Origin: Persicaria tinctoria
Taxonomy: Eukaryota; Streptophyta; Magnoliopsida; Caryophyllales; Polygonaceae
Assembly: GCA_037127255.1 (NCBI GenBank)
Contig: JBANSL010000013.1
Location: forward strand, 17,380,688 to 17,444,687
Direction of reading: 5' to 3'
Length of the DNA stretch: 64,000 nt
The notes below the pieces were generated by a model, which saw only the letters and a list, made by a program, of their open reading frames with translations, was not told the origin of the DNA and ran no database searches. Position numbers and translations under genes: made by a program. This document shows, piece after piece, positions 1 through 11,583 of the stretch (positions are counted from its first letter, which is position 1; each line of letters starts with the position of its first letter).

Positions 1-345
1 ATATCCTTTTTAGATTAACATTACTCATTTATTTAATTTCATCATTTTAAAATTAATATTAGAAATCATAATATATCATATTAATTTGAATAAATAGAAG
101 CAAGAAAAAGGTTAGTTGTATAATGTTTATGGTCTTAAATATAAATGTTAGTATGAAGCACGAACAACTATACATTTGATAACAATTTAGCGGTTAAAGT
201 TCATCATAAATAACATAACTATATTTATACAAAAATATTTTTCCCTATCGATAATTCTTTAATAATTATAACATAAAATATTATTTTATATATAATTTAT
301 ATAAAAAAAAATTAGACTCGTGCGTAGCACGGGCCAAAACACTAG
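1..345 (+). mobile_element. Helitron 3' terminus (truncated by the window edge)
   Basis: The stretch ends in a Helitron-like 3' structure. A short hairpin, CTCGTGC-GTA-GCACGGG (317-333, one mismatch), is followed after 8 bases by CTAG (342-345) and then T, the usual 3' flank of a Helitron that inserted between A and T. The 5' end lies outside the window. The body is AT-rich with no open frame, so this is a non-autonomous copy or a tail. The hairpin resembles those at 50200 and 52180. Confidence 0.6.
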
Positions 346-1164
346 TGAATAGATGTATTCGTCATGAATGTAACATCAATAGAGGTAATTTAAGATTTCA
401 ATATTACTTGTCGAACTGACATATATCAATATTTTTTGTTCATGAAACCATCGTGAATGCAACGTGGATGTAATTCCTAGTTGTTTTTCTATTGCTAATA
501 CATTAGATTTCCATAGCATAACAACAATCACTACCAATGGCTTGTTATTTAGATTAGTACAGGTAATGTAGCTTCAAGTAATTACATTTTTCTTATTTAC
601 ATATAAGGTATTTTGTGTAACTGCAACCTGTATTAAAAAACGAGTTTAAAGCTACATTGGAAATAATTTACATACAAGGGAACGAATTCTTCATGACCAA
701 TGTGAAGATTCTCAACTTATCCTTGAGTTCTTCGTAGATCATTGCTTAATAGTGTGATTTTGTTCTCCGTTCTTCTCTCTCTATTTTTGTAATTCTGTTA
801 TTTTTTTACTTCATTAATTAATTAGCTTAACATGTCAAATCTAATTTTGAGGATAGGTGGAAAGTGGCCACTTGAAACAATTACTAGAAGATAAAACATT
901 AAAATATGCATTAATCTGTTTCATGTCTGATTAAGAACAACTAATTTGCTATTTAGATAAAGTTATGATATTGATTTAGTCATTGAGAGTTACAATCAAA
1001 AGTGGGGAAAACAACATTTTCTAAACTAATTTAGTAATTTAGTCTGTCTTATTCTTATAGTCTGTCTCATTCTTAGAAGCATATGAGTTTGCATTAAAAC
1101 AATATCCATCACACATATACACAATTTAATAAATTTATGCAATGTCAAGGAGGCTATTTTATAG
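346..1164. other. AT-rich stretch, nothing recognised
   Basis: No coding frame, RNA gene or terminal repeat was recognised. It is AT-rich intergenic DNA. Confidence 0.5.
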
Positions 1165-1475
1165 CCTCAACAACATTGGCCGAGCTTACATACTAACCTC
1201 AACAACAGAAGTCGAGCTCCCTCCTTAACCTCAACAACAGAAGTCGAGCCCCCTCCTTCACCTCAACAACAGAAGCCGAGGTTATTGATTTAGCTCGGCT
1301 TATGTAAATGAGGATTTAGATAAGATCTTCAAAGGGGTCATTATATACCTCATGAAAAGTAGACGAGGCTCCTTCATAACCTCGTTTTTATGCACCGAGG
1401 TTACGTATTCACCTCACCTAAACCTGCCGAGCTTATTCATTCACCTCGTATCGATCTGCCGAGCTCTTCCTTTGA
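1165..1475. repeat. 32-bp degenerate tandem repeat, two arrays with an inverted unit between
   Basis: Units start with CCTC and carry CCGAGC or GTCGAGC about 13 bases later. Starts at 1165, 1197, 1229 and 1261 are exactly 32 bp apart, as are 1348, 1380, 1412 and 1444. Between the arrays, 1293-1313 reads as the same unit in reverse orientation (GCTCGG ... GAGG). Orientation-switching motif arrays of this kind are typical of subterminal regions of DNA transposons, but no terminal repeat was found. Confidence 0.75.
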
Positions 1476-2219
1476 CAGTTTTTTCGGACGAAGACCAAAA
1501 ATCGACATTCGATAATCACGTAAAGCGAGCAATATACCAATTCGTGTGTTGATTGATTGATCTTTTGATTAATTTCATCGATTTTAGGCTGTTTTCAATC
1601 AAAACAATTCGTTCGACAGATTTAGGTTTCGATTCGGGAAAAGAGAGTTTTGTTCCTTTTTGCAATGTGTTTGGAAAAAATGAAAAGGACATGTGATAAT
1701 TTAGGTGAAATTATCTTGTCAATAGTCATTCTGACATCTTGTCTAAAGCCCTTATGTTGTCTCATTTTAATATTTTTAAGGCAAAAATGTATAAAACCAC
1801 CCATTATATATTCATTGTTGTTTGCAAATAATCACCCCTTATTAAAAAATTGTCAAATAACCACCCATTAAATATAGATTGTTTGCAACTAACCACACAT
1901 ACCCCTTTTCTTGCTAAACCTTACTTAATTTAATATGAAAAGACAATTCTACCCGAAAACTCAGAAATTTTCCGGGTAATTTGGGTTTCGACCCGGTGGC
2001 CCGGTAATTTTGACTCGATTTAGCCGATTGACCCAATGACCCGGTTGATTAATAATTATATATGATTAATTTTTTTTATGGAGATACAAGTTTAGTACAT
2101 TTTATAATTACAATCACTTAATCTAGGATGATAATACTCCATTCGATCGATAGTATTTGATATTTTTTATCAGGGACTCCAAGGGTCAAGTTATTGATAT
2201 TTTTCATCAGGAAACATGA
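1476..2219. other. Non-coding; GACCCGG-rich patch
   Basis: No gene seen. Around 1970-2050 the motif GACCCGG recurs in several variants. At 1830-1900 there are two copies of a phrase like TTGCAAATAACCACC, which resembles plant MULE ends, but no second end could be paired with it. Confidence 0.35.
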
Positions 2220-2495
2220 GAAGATTCAATTCTCCAAACAGAGGCTTCTGCAGTTTGTATTGGAATGCAGCTAGCAATCTCCAGAGGATTTCAAAATGTA
2301 ATCATCGAAGAGGATAACTTAGAAGTTATAAAGGCAATCAACGAGAGTGGCAACATCAAATGGGAAATTATGCGTCATGTTGAGAAGATCAACCTACTAG
2401 CAGGTTCTTTTGATTATATTCAATTTAGACATTGTTATAAAGAAGCAAATACGGTTGCTGATTATATTGCTACAAGTAGAGAATTAAAATTGTAA
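2220..2495 (+). pseudogene. RNase H-like fragment of a LINE retrotransposon
   Basis: The frame from 2220 to the stop at 2495 reads EASAVCIGMQLAISRGF, then NVIIEEDNLEVIKAINES, and ends near TVADYIATSREL. This is the C-terminal half of the RNase H-like domain (RVT_3 type) found at the end of plant non-LTR retrotransposon polyproteins; the first catalytic Asp region is missing. The following 150 bases, ending in an A-rich stretch near 2600, fit a LINE 3' tail. No reverse transcriptase frame precedes it, so it is a remnant. A host RNase H-like protein fragment cannot be excluded. Confidence 0.6.
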
Positions 2496-3038
2496 TTTAT
2501 CCACACTCCCTTTTGATATGAATCTTTATAACATCATCCGGCAGGATGATCAAGGAAGTGTTTTGCGTTTATAGCAATCCTACCGTTTGCCTACTGTTAA
2601 AAAACAAACAAAAAAAGATGAATCAAATCTCTAACTCACTTCCTTGACACAAGTGTGAGTTGAGGCTAGGATCCTCTAGTATGTTTTAGGGCTTAATTCG
2701 AGGATGTGGGGTTGTGTGACTGTAAAGTGTGAACAATATCATTCCAAGTGCTCGTTTGAGTGAACATAGAAAGTGTCAATTCGAAGAATTTAATTAATGG
2801 GAAGAGAACTTGTTAGGAATTGCATATTTTGGGATTTAAGAAAAGATGATTTAATAACATTAATTTTGCTTGCAATTTCCCCATTTCGAGGAAATTGGAA
2901 TTTTAGGGGATTTGACTTCCTGATTTTTTTGAAACAGATTAATGCATCCAAACAAGATCTAAATTTTTCGGCAATTCCACTTCCTCGGCTTTTTATTTCC
3001 ATCCAAACAAACATTAAGGTTTCCCAAATTGTTGTTTT
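2496..3038. other. No gene recognised
   Basis: AT-rich sequence. The open frames on both strands at 2790-3050 overlap each other and show no recognisable protein. Confidence 0.4.
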
Positions 3039-4173
3039 TATATTTTAATGAATATCTTTAATTTTTTTTTTGATTAGGTAAGAATTCGACGCACCAGACA
3101 GGCCCGATGGGTTGAGAGGCCGAATAAATCGGCGACGGACAAACCATCAAATATGATGAAGACATAAAACAACATAAAAGCGGAATCACGAAAGATACAA
3201 GGGTGAAGTTAAAGACGAAGACTAGCAAAAATGATGAAGAACCGGAGTAGCGAACACAACTCATCCGTCAGTTAGTAGAGGCACGCAGGGAATCCCTGGG
3301 GAACTAAGTGGAAACCTTAGATTTGGACTCTGTCAACGAGCCTTCAGGTTTCGATCACGTCCACGACCTCTCGCACATCGACATATAAGAAGAACCACCA
3401 CTCTAGAAATCACTAGCCTCAAACACCACATAACCCCAACACCAAGCACCTTAGCAACCTGCCAAATAAATCTTCTCCATATCATATTTCCTCTTCTTTT
3501 TTTTAATAAATTTCCCCTTGCTTTGGGCCCAAGGATAAACCTTGGACCCAAAGGAAATAGTCGGGCCCTGACTTTGGGCCAATCGGGCAAAGAGACAACC
3601 GAAGGGCAAATCAGGGGAAGATACAAGCCAGTCGATCGAACCCAAACTGAGCACCGGACCTACCGCCAGCCAACCAGCAAACCGACGAGTGGAGGAGGAC
3701 GCAGCCAGGCGCCGATCGAAAGGGAGGAGACCAAGGGAACGTAAGCAACGGACCGACACAAGCCCGAGATCGGAATCATGCCAGGCGCAAGGAGTCACGA
3801 TCGAAAGGGAAGGAGGCACGGACGCACCCAAATAGACGACGAGATCGGCTGAGGATAGAGGAGGCCACCAAAACCGACGAGACGAGGCCGGGACGGCGCC
3901 GACCATCCGGAAGCAAGGGCGAGGACGGGATCCAAACGAACGCCGATCCACAAATCAACCACCGAAATGGAGAGATCGGAGAACAGGAACTCAAAATCAA
4001 CCAAGCACATGGTCGATGGGAGCACGAGGAAGATGGATTGTTGGCGATAGGATAGCCATTAGAGGCTAGGTTTTCATCGGATGGTTTCACAATGGGGTTT
4101 CACAATTTGGGAGTTTCTCTCTCCTTAGAGTGAGAAAACCCAATGTCCTCATGCTATATTTTAATGAATATCT
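3039..4173 (-). mobile_element. Truncated LINE (non-LTR retrotransposon) with 19-bp target duplication
   Basis: A perfect 19-bp direct repeat, TATATTTTAATGAATATCT, occurs at 3039-3057 and 4155-4173. Between them a poly-T run at 3061-3070 is the reverse complement of a 3' poly-A tail, so the element lies on the minus strand. Its 3' end (3070-3270) has the sense ending ...TTACCTAATC followed by A. The 5' part (about 3450-4100, minus) holds a Ser/Pro/Arg-rich open frame starting near the element's 5' end, with no reverse transcriptase. At about 1.1 kb it is internally deleted or a short derivative. A related 3' end is at 28710-28858. Confidence 0.75.
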
Positions 4174-4979
4174 ATTATATATGTTGGGAATAAGGTAGTG
4201 TTTTGCATTTACAAATTTCAGTAATATATTATCCTTAATATTAGTACTATGAGTATCATAACTAATTTTTTTTTAAAAAAATAAAGTTAAATGTCAATTT
4301 TTTTTAAACCAATGTAATTATACGAGAGGAGTATCATACATATAGACTATAGTACCCACTTTTATTGATTTTCTCTCTTATTTTCATAATTTTTATTTTT
4401 TAATAGGATATGATACTCAACTAAAATATCACCATTAAAGATGTTTATATATATATATGAACTTCTAAATAAATCACATGTTGATATGGATAAGATCATA
4501 AATCATAATTTGATATGAATATTTTCACTAAACATGCCCAACACATCTTTATTGATCATAAACCACATTCCCCTATTTCTGATTATCGCCAATGATCTTT
4601 AAGAGGGATTCCAATTACAAGCGCAAATCAAGAATAAAACAGGAAAAATGAATCTCTATCTATTGGATTTGGTGGGAAAAATGGAAAATACTCTGTTATC
4701 TGATATCCCCTCTCCATCTCTCTTGTTCTTGAGGCCTCTTGTAGACTTGTTGTTATCTCTTCCTCATCAATCAATTGAAGACACTTGATCCTCCATATAT
4801 ACCCGTGATTCGCCCCATCGTTTTCGTTCTCCTCTCGCTCCTTGCTAGCACTTGAACCCCTAAAGACTTGTAGATGGCTATTGAAATCGGAATTAATACC
4901 ATTGAGATACAATGAAATTCGGATGCTAAAACAATTATTAACAACAGATCATCATATACGAATTAACCACATATAACAT
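4174..4979. other. No gene recognised
   Basis: AT-rich DNA with a short TA microsatellite at about 4447-4459. The minus-strand open frame at 4628-4912 has no recognisable protein. Confidence 0.35.
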
Positions 4980-5600
4980 ATATATTCAAGAAAGGCATCC
5001 GAATCTTGTAGCCTTGGGGCTTGCTAGCAAGGAGCACCCCTCTTCACTTCCTACCATTGATGCGTGGATCTGAAGTCTCTTCGAGGTTGACGAGGCCAAG
5101 TACAAATCTTGGCTTGAGGCTTGAACCTCTTAAAAACTAGAGTTTAATTAGAATCATATATGCAACCTTCGGGGTTGGTAACAAGTAGCACCGCTCTTCA
5201 CTACCGCCCATTGATGCGTTGATCCCAACACCCTCAGTGGGGGAGAGACCGGTGTACGTACGAGCGCTCGACGGTACACCGGTCTCCTCCTCCACTGAGA
5301 AAATTGATGGATCTACACATCGATGAGAGGAAGCAAGGTGGGTGCGACTCCATCGATGACAAGGCCGGCAACCAGATTACCAAAAGAATTATAATTTATA
5401 GAAGCAAAATCAATTTGAAAAGTTGGACATATGAGGTTTTATAAGGACTGCGTATATTGGTCCTCCAATCTTGACTATTTATAGAAATTTAGAACTACTG
5501 GGATTAAATCTATCTAATATTTATCAAATCATCCATGAAGTATTAAATCTATCTAATATTTATCTAGTTAATGTAACAAAATCTCCTTATATATCATTTA
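4980..5600. repeat. Dispersed repeat of unknown family, copy 1
   Basis: This segment shares diverged blocks with 7640-8270: a hairpin region with the AGCAC/GATGCG phrases, then a flank containing GACTATTTATA, ATTAAATCTATC and TAACAAAATCT in the same order. Inside, the phrase around CTCTTCACT and CATTGATGCGT is duplicated at 5032-5072 and 5186-5224. Family unknown; possibly a non-autonomous DNA transposon. Confidence 0.45.
5233..5299. repeat. Long hairpin with a palindromic loop
   Basis: The left arm starts CTCAGTGG and contains GAGACCGGTGTAC. The right arm contains GTACACCGGTCTC and ends CCACTGAG. The stem is about 27 bp with one mismatch and small bulges. The loop contains CGAGCGCTCG, itself a perfect 10-bp palindrome. 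Confidence 0.8.
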
Positions 5601-7639
5601 ATTTTTATTTATTACGGAGTAATTTTTTTTTACTAATTTTGTAACTTTAATGTTCAGGTCTTGTATGATATCTTGACTATTTATTTTAATTTGTTTTATT
5701 TTTTATACGGATTTTTTATTCTATACCCCAATGGCATAGGATAAGGAGTCAAATTGGGAAATATCTCCACTAGATCATACACCCGGTTTAACCATTTTTA
5801 AATTATATTATGGAGTTCGCTCACTTACTTTTATAGTTTTCTTTCTCAATAAAATATTCTTATGGTGTGCTCTTGGGGCACACAATCGACAAACCATTTT
5901 TCATATTACTAAATTTATAACCTTAATATTGAGGTCTTATATGATATCTTGATTTGATTTTAACACATTCTATTAAGATTTCCTTTCTTTCAAATCTGAT
6001 TACAAAAATAAATCATTAAAAATTTAGATTTTGTCAAATGGGGCAATATAAAATATTTGGAAATATTGTTTCCTTTTTATTATAGATTTTGTTAAGGTCA
6101 ATATACTAAAGATCGATATAAATACTGAAATATAACGAAATAATATTGTTTCCTTTTTATTAGAGATTTTGTTGTTACTCTTTTTTTTTTGTGTGTGGTA
6201 GAATATTTTAATTGTTATTACTCTATGTTGCAAATGAAGTCCTGAATGAATTCTACGTTGCAATTGATAAGATCATAATTTGGTATGAAATATTTTCACA
6301 AAACAACCAATCTTTGAGATGACCGAAAACAAATTTCTTATTTCTCTCAAAAAGTGACTGTTTTTTCTTCAAAAAAAAAAATTAAGTGTTTTTTTTTCCA
6401 TACATCGCCCAAACGATAGTAGTTTTTTCAAAACCACCTAAATTTACTTACGGTGTTAAAGTAAAGAGCGTTTGATTTCTTAGAGAAATTCAACAATAAG
6501 AAGAGGGAGGAGGGAACAATGAGCAATTTGATTTCGAAGCTCATTGTGATAGAATCTTAATATCTTGTTTGAATGACAATTAAAAACTCAATAAGTCATG
6601 CACTTCAAGTTCCCAATAACTTCAAATCCATCAAAATAGAAAAATTGAAATTACCACATGGAAATGGGTAACATAAAATCTACGTTTTTGTATATATAAA
6701 AAAAATCAAAATCTATTTTTTCCCTTTTTGAATCACAGCGCTTACTAATTTACCCTTTTTTAATTAGTAACGATTACAATAATAATTTTACATAAATGTT
6801 CACAAACATAAAAATTAATTTTACATCAACTTCTATGGGAAGAAGTTCATGTTTTACAAAACAAAGTGCATTATATTTTAATTCTAGTAAAAATTAAACT
6901 TATTCAAACATATTTCTAAAATTCCCAAAATCTCAATAATTTTTTTTACATGAATTACTTCCTGAAATTTGCATTTCCTACATCCATCAAAACGACCGAA
7001 ATAAAAAGGCAAACAAGAAAAAAATTGCCTAAAACAAATTAAGAGGTAGACGACAAAGCAATAGTGGTCTTCGAGACCTCATCCGTCGGTTGGGGAACCA
7101 GACATATACAACAATTTCTAGACTTGTTGTCTCTTCCTCATGAAGCTACTATATGAACAATATTATATTGGGCAAAACGCAGAACCAGATTGAATTGAGA
7201 CCCCTGGAGTTCTACTCCAATGATATATATTTACACTTAGAAATACTCGTAACTAAGTATTTAATTAAGAATCGGATGAAAACTGATAAATCTCGGTGGG
7301 CCATATAACCGGGGTCACCCAAGCCGAGCACACAAGACCAGGGAGTGACCAATGAGGGGGCCAATTTTTTTATTTTTGTTTTTCAAGCACAAATTTATAT
7401 ATAAAAAAAAGCAATAAATTTATAATTTAAATATGCAATTTCTTTTAAAAAAATCACCGATACAAAATTTGACTAAACAAAAGGTATTAAGGTTTGAATC
7501 TCTAATCTCTAAATTAGAGTGGTTATCTTTTAACAACTAAATTATTTATTATTTTACTCTTTTACTACTAATATCACATATAATTACCAATATAAATAAT
7601 ACTAAATATATAATTACCTATACTACCTATAGGTTAAAA
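5601..7639. other. AT-rich intergenic DNA with a short direct repeat
   Basis: No coding region recognised. A direct repeat of about 32 bp (AATATTGTTTCCTTTTTATT and on) occurs at about 6061-6093 and 6141-6173. Confidence 0.45.
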
Positions 7640-8270
7640 AAAAAAGATTGTGGGGGTCAGGGCCATCTCTGGCCCCAAGTAGTTACGCCATTGTATGCAA
7701 GGCTCGGGTTATCGTGTTTTTCGATGTGTGACAATCCCAATATCTCACAACAAAAACCCATTATGAATATGAACTCATTAGTTTCTTTTGCCATAAATAT
7801 AGAAACATACCACAACTTATTGAAAGACTTGCAGCAGCTTCGATGATTAACCCATTGAAGAACACTGATATACGCTTTAGACAAAGAAACATGATCTACA
7901 GCCTTTTTATCAAGACTGCTCCCCAAAACCCTTGTCGAAATCTGATAACCCTCCTGGTGGGTAGCACTCTTTGGTTCCTACGCATCGCCCATCGAGAGGA
8001 ATCAAAGTAGGTGCTACTCGACGGGAGGGAACCAGATTTCGACAAGCATCATGGGAAGCGATCAAGTTGAAAAGGAGGAGAGGGCGTTTCTTTGCCAAAG
8101 AATATATCTGTAATCTTCAATGTATTAGGTACTCTAAATTGTGTGTTCAAGGTCAGCCAATGTAGACTATTTATATAGGAATTCAAAAGCATTAAATCTA
8201 TCAAAATTCATAACTTTATCAAATTATATATAAAGGGTAACAAAATCTACAAGATACTCCGAGATCCGTA
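7640..8270. repeat. Dispersed repeat of unknown family, copy 2, with imperfect hairpin
   Basis: Counterpart of 4980-5600. A hairpin at about 7951-8042 pairs GGTAGCACTCTTTGGTTCCT with a right arm containing GAATCAAAG and GGTGCTACTCG. The flank with GACTATTTATA and TAACAAAATCT follows in the same order as in copy 1. Confidence 0.45.
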
Positions 8271-8301
8271 TCTTTATCTCATTTTTATTAGTAAAATATA
8301 T

Positions 8302-8350
8302 AGGGAAATGCACAAGGTAACCCAAAAACCGAAAAGTGTTGCAAGGTTAA
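8302..8350 (+). repeat. MULE left terminal inverted repeat
   Basis: Pairs with 15960-16008 over about 48 bp with several mismatches. Confidence 0.65.
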
Positions 8351-8943
8351 CCCAACCCGGATTAAAATGGGGTGAAACCGGTTATCCGGCAAACCTGCCC
8401 AGCAGGTAACAGGTTGGGATAGTGGGGGTCAACCGTGACACCTCAGCGAGGGAGAGAAAAGGAAGGCGAGAGAGAGAGAGACGTCCATTGAGAGGAGAGA
8501 GGCAAGAGAGGGAGCTTTTGAGTTTGATTAGACAAAGAGAGAGAAAGGTAATTGAGTTTGACAGGGACTCTCTGAACAGTCCGGGGAAGGAAAATTCCCG
8601 CCAAACATTTGCGCCAAAAAATCCTGAAGAGAAAGAGGAGGGAGGAGGGAGGAGGGAAGAGGGGGAGAGTATATAAGCATTGAAGCTCCACCTCAGTCCA
8701 ATGATTATTCCACATTAATGCACTGCAATAGGAGAATTAAAAGGAGGAAGGAGAAGCGCCGGCAAAGAGTGAAGGAGGAGGGTTGGTGGCCAATGATATG
8801 GGGATCTATATAAGGGAATGATGGGGGTGGCATTTAATGGGTACCAGGTGGAAAAAAATCTAAAGATTCACAGAGTAGCCAAATGTAGAAGAAGCAAGTG
8901 GGCCGGGGTTTATCTTAAAGTTGAAGCGTTACGAGTTAATATT

Positions 8944-9017
8944 AACTGGACAACCGGGAGAGAACAACGTGACAACCAACAGCAAACAACGTGACGGCTG
9001 GTGGAATAGACTGGACC
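8944..9017 (+). repeat. Phased nonamer array A (4 copies)
   Basis: AACTGGACA at 8944, AACGTGACA at 8966, AACGTGACG at 8988 and GACTGGACC at 9009; spacings 22, 22, 21. It lies just upstream of the transposase frame. Confidence 0.85.
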
Positions 9018-9662
9018 GAGTTGCGACCGCCTGCAGATACAAAATGGGTAAGTAGTCTCTCAAGGAAGATGACGAGAAAAAAAACTTTGCTACAACTTAA
9101 TGTAAACTTACTGTATCCCCTCTCTATGTAAATGAACAGGGGAGAAGACAATCGTATGTCTGACTGTGGTGTTCGGAGGATGGTGGGCTTGCGAAGAAGG
9201 CGGTTGGGTCTTCAAGGGGTCATGGAGCCAGAAGGCTCTGCTGGTGGACGAACGTATCGACTACGTTGCACTAAAGAAACTCGTGATGGAAAAGTTTAAC
9301 GTCGATGGGAGAAGGCATGAGGTGGAGCTCACATATGAGAAGCTGAAGAAGGGCGGGTGCAGGCCATATGCAATAGGAGATGACGAAGACCTGCAGACCT
9401 TCAAGTTTGTAAACGGACTCACTGGAGAACGATCGTGGCATGTCGACCTCCATGTCTCCCTGCGAACCAAGCTTTGTGGCAGCATTGTGGCACCTACACA
9501 AGGATCGTCAACGGGTGGCTCCGGAGGGTGGGGTATCTCAGTGGCGGGAGGTGAGGAATTTATACTGCCATTAACTGGGCCGCCCGTGACCCAAGAAGAT
9601 CACGCACATACGGGCATCCAATTGGCTGGCGGTGAAGAAGACGAAGTCCTGGTAGCCGGATG

Positions 9663-9734
9663 TGTCCAGGCAAAACAAACTGACGTCCAGTTAGATGCCC
9701 AATGCGTCCAGTTAGAAAACGAATGTGTCCAGTT
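9663..9734 (-). repeat. Phased nonamer array B inside the transposase coding frame (4 copies)
   Basis: On the minus strand the motif appears as TGTCCAGGC (9663) and [CT]GTCCAGTT (9684, 9705, 9726), spacing exactly 21. In the transposase frame this encodes a seven-residue repeat beginning VQ or VQL (VQLDAQC, VQLENEC, VQLHNST). Confidence 0.85.
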
Positions 9735-10452
9735 ACATAATAGTACCGACGAGTACGGGCGACATGAGGAGTTGGAGTTCGAGTTACGAAAGAAGGCAAA
9801 GAAAGCCGAGGAAATAAGACGTGGGAAGCAAGTCATTTCTGTCAGCAGTGATCCGGAAGATGAAGTTATTCCACCGGGTGGAGATGGACGGGTGCCCATT
9901 GACATCGGGAGCTCCCCTGACGACGATGAGGTACTACCAAATGCGGTGAAGATGGAGCTCGACTGCGCAGTTCCGACCAAGTCGTGGTCATGGGATACTG
10001 AGGCCGAGCAGGCTGTGAGGGAAATAGAGGAAGCATACACACGCAGAAAACAGAAGTTGGAACCGAATACGGAGGGTGTGGAAAGTGAACCAATGGTTGC
10101 GGTGAACCCATTGGGTCCCCGTCAGCACACGGGTGAGCTCCGGGAGGGAAAAGTGTTTCAGTCGAAGGAGGAGGTCCAATAGACAATCAAGTGGGCGACC
10201 CTATCTAGGTGTTTCACGACCAAGGCGAACAAGTCGACGAAGAGCTTGTATGTTGTGCGCTGCGGTGGTCCCAACTGCAAGTGGCTTTGTCGGGTTTCCA
10301 CATACAAGAAGACGCGGATTTGGATTATCTCCAAGCTTGTGGACGAGCACACGTGCGACCTGACCGACATGATGACACAAAAGCGTCGTGCGACATACAC
10401 CCAGGTGGGGCAACACATAGTGGGCAGGTATCTCCTTCGCTCTAACCAACCG

Positions 10453-10526
10453 AACTGGACAGTATGTTGTTTATAACTGGACGCTGGTTAAATATAACTG
10501 GACAGGAAATGTTATAAAACTGGACA
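10453..10526 (+). repeat. Phased nonamer array C in the transposase intron (4 copies)
   Basis: AACTGGAC[AG] at 10453, 10475, 10496 and 10518; spacings 22, 21, 22. It occupies half of the 143-bp intron. Confidence 0.9.
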
Positions 10527-10627
10527 GGTACTTCGATAAACACTAACCCAATGCGCCTGTCCATGTGCAGTTTCGTTGGTTCAAAGAAGGCCCTTGTGCC
10601 GGAGCAAGTGCAGGCTCTGACGAAATC

Positions 10628-10691
10628 CCAGCTGGGGGTGCCGTCCAGTTACTAGAAGGCCAGCTGGGGGTGCCGTCCAGTTACTGGACAG
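10628..10691 (+). repeat. 32-bp tandem duplication at the transposase deletion point
   Basis: CCAGCTGGGGGTGCCGTCCA and the following bases occur at 10628 and 10660. Each copy holds the nonamer in reverse (CGTCCAGTT at 10642 and 10674). The missing catalytic core of the transposase should lie here. Confidence 0.8.
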
Positions 10692-11508
10692 CTACGTCTT
10701 CGCCAAGCACGGCATATGCACATGGCACTTATGGCAGAACGTCCGGTTTCAGTTCAAAATCAGCGCTATGAAGGACCAATACTTCTCCATGGTCAAAGCA
10801 TACACATACGACGAGTTCCAGTCGTTGTACAATGACTTCTGTGCGGTTTCTCCCGCCGCGGGCCAATACCTACGGGAGGCCGGATTCGAAAAGTGGGCAA
10901 GGGCGTGCTACCCGGGTAACAGGTACAACATAACCACCATGAATAACTCGGAGTGCTTGAACTCGGTTTTCAAGTATCCTCGGGACTTGCCACTCACAGC
11001 GCTGATGGATGCCATTCTTGAGACCGTCGGGGACTGGTTCGTGAAGCGGAGAGAGATCACCTCAAAACCTAGGAAAGTTGTAAGCGATTGGGTCGCTAAT
11101 GCCATTAAAGCAAACTTCGCTGAGTCTATGTCGATGTTGGCCAGGCCGCTCAGCCCCCACGAGTTCGAGGTCCGCAATGGTCAGTCCACTTGGCTTGTCA
11201 ACCTCACGGGACGATTATGCAGCTGCAGACGGTTCAACGTCGACCAATACCCATGTGCGTACGCACTGGCTGCTGCACAATTGCGCGGGGTGGATGTCCA
11301 CTCACTGGTCAACGACTTCTACAAAGGAGAGGCGTAGCGTGCTTGCTACGCGGACGTTCTGTACCCAGTTCCGTCTCCAGACACATGGAGGGTGCCCCCG
11401 GAAATTGCCAAAGAGACCTGCCTCCCGCCCAGTGTGAAGGCCCGTCCGGGTAGACCCAAGACTAGACGTTACCCCTCGCAGTGGGAAAGGAGATACAAGC
11501 GCCGGACG

Positions 11509-11583
11509 AACTAGACAATATATGGGACAAGACATGACGAGCAAGTAGGAAAAACATGACGACCAACTACGATTAACATGACG
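11509..11583 (+). repeat. Phased nonamer array E at the transposase stop (4 copies)
   Basis: AACTAGACA at 11509 (overlapping the final stop codon), GACATGACG at 11531, AACATGACG at 11553 and 11575; all spacings 22. Confidence 0.85.

Larger units (their letters stand above)
9166..11514 (+). pseudogene. MuDR-family (MULE) transposase, decayed and lacking the catalytic core
   Basis: The frame opens before 9166 (no good ATG; an upstream exon is likely) and starts with the GGWW-containing N-terminal domain seen on plant MULE transposases. An acidic linker follows, then the MuDR DNA-binding domain (about 10100-10427) with VVRCGGPNCKWLCRV and DEHTC. A TAG at 10180-10182 interrupts this domain in the correct frame. 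A 143-bp intron (10428-10570, GT-AG) follows. After KKALVPEQVQALTKSQLG the coding breaks at a 32-bp duplicated segment (10628-10691) and resumes at YVFAKHGICTWHLW, so the stretch carrying the first two acidic catalytic residues is missing. The C-terminal part has a SWIM-like finger, CSCRRFNVDQYPCAY, in which the usual final His is Tyr. A second TAG (11335-11337) splits off the typical tail (VLYPVPSPDTW, VPPEIA), which ends at 11514. Confidence 0.85.

Noticed and set aside
3451..3951. Minus-strand 166-codon frame as a host gene
   Set aside because: It lies inside a retroposed element bounded by a 19-bp target duplication and ending in a poly-A tail; it belongs to the LINE.
9560..10040. Minus-strand frames of 79-146 codons across the transposase
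   Set aside because: They are antisense shadows of the transposase frame; the TGH/LTGR-like repeats just reflect the 21-bp motif array on the other strand.
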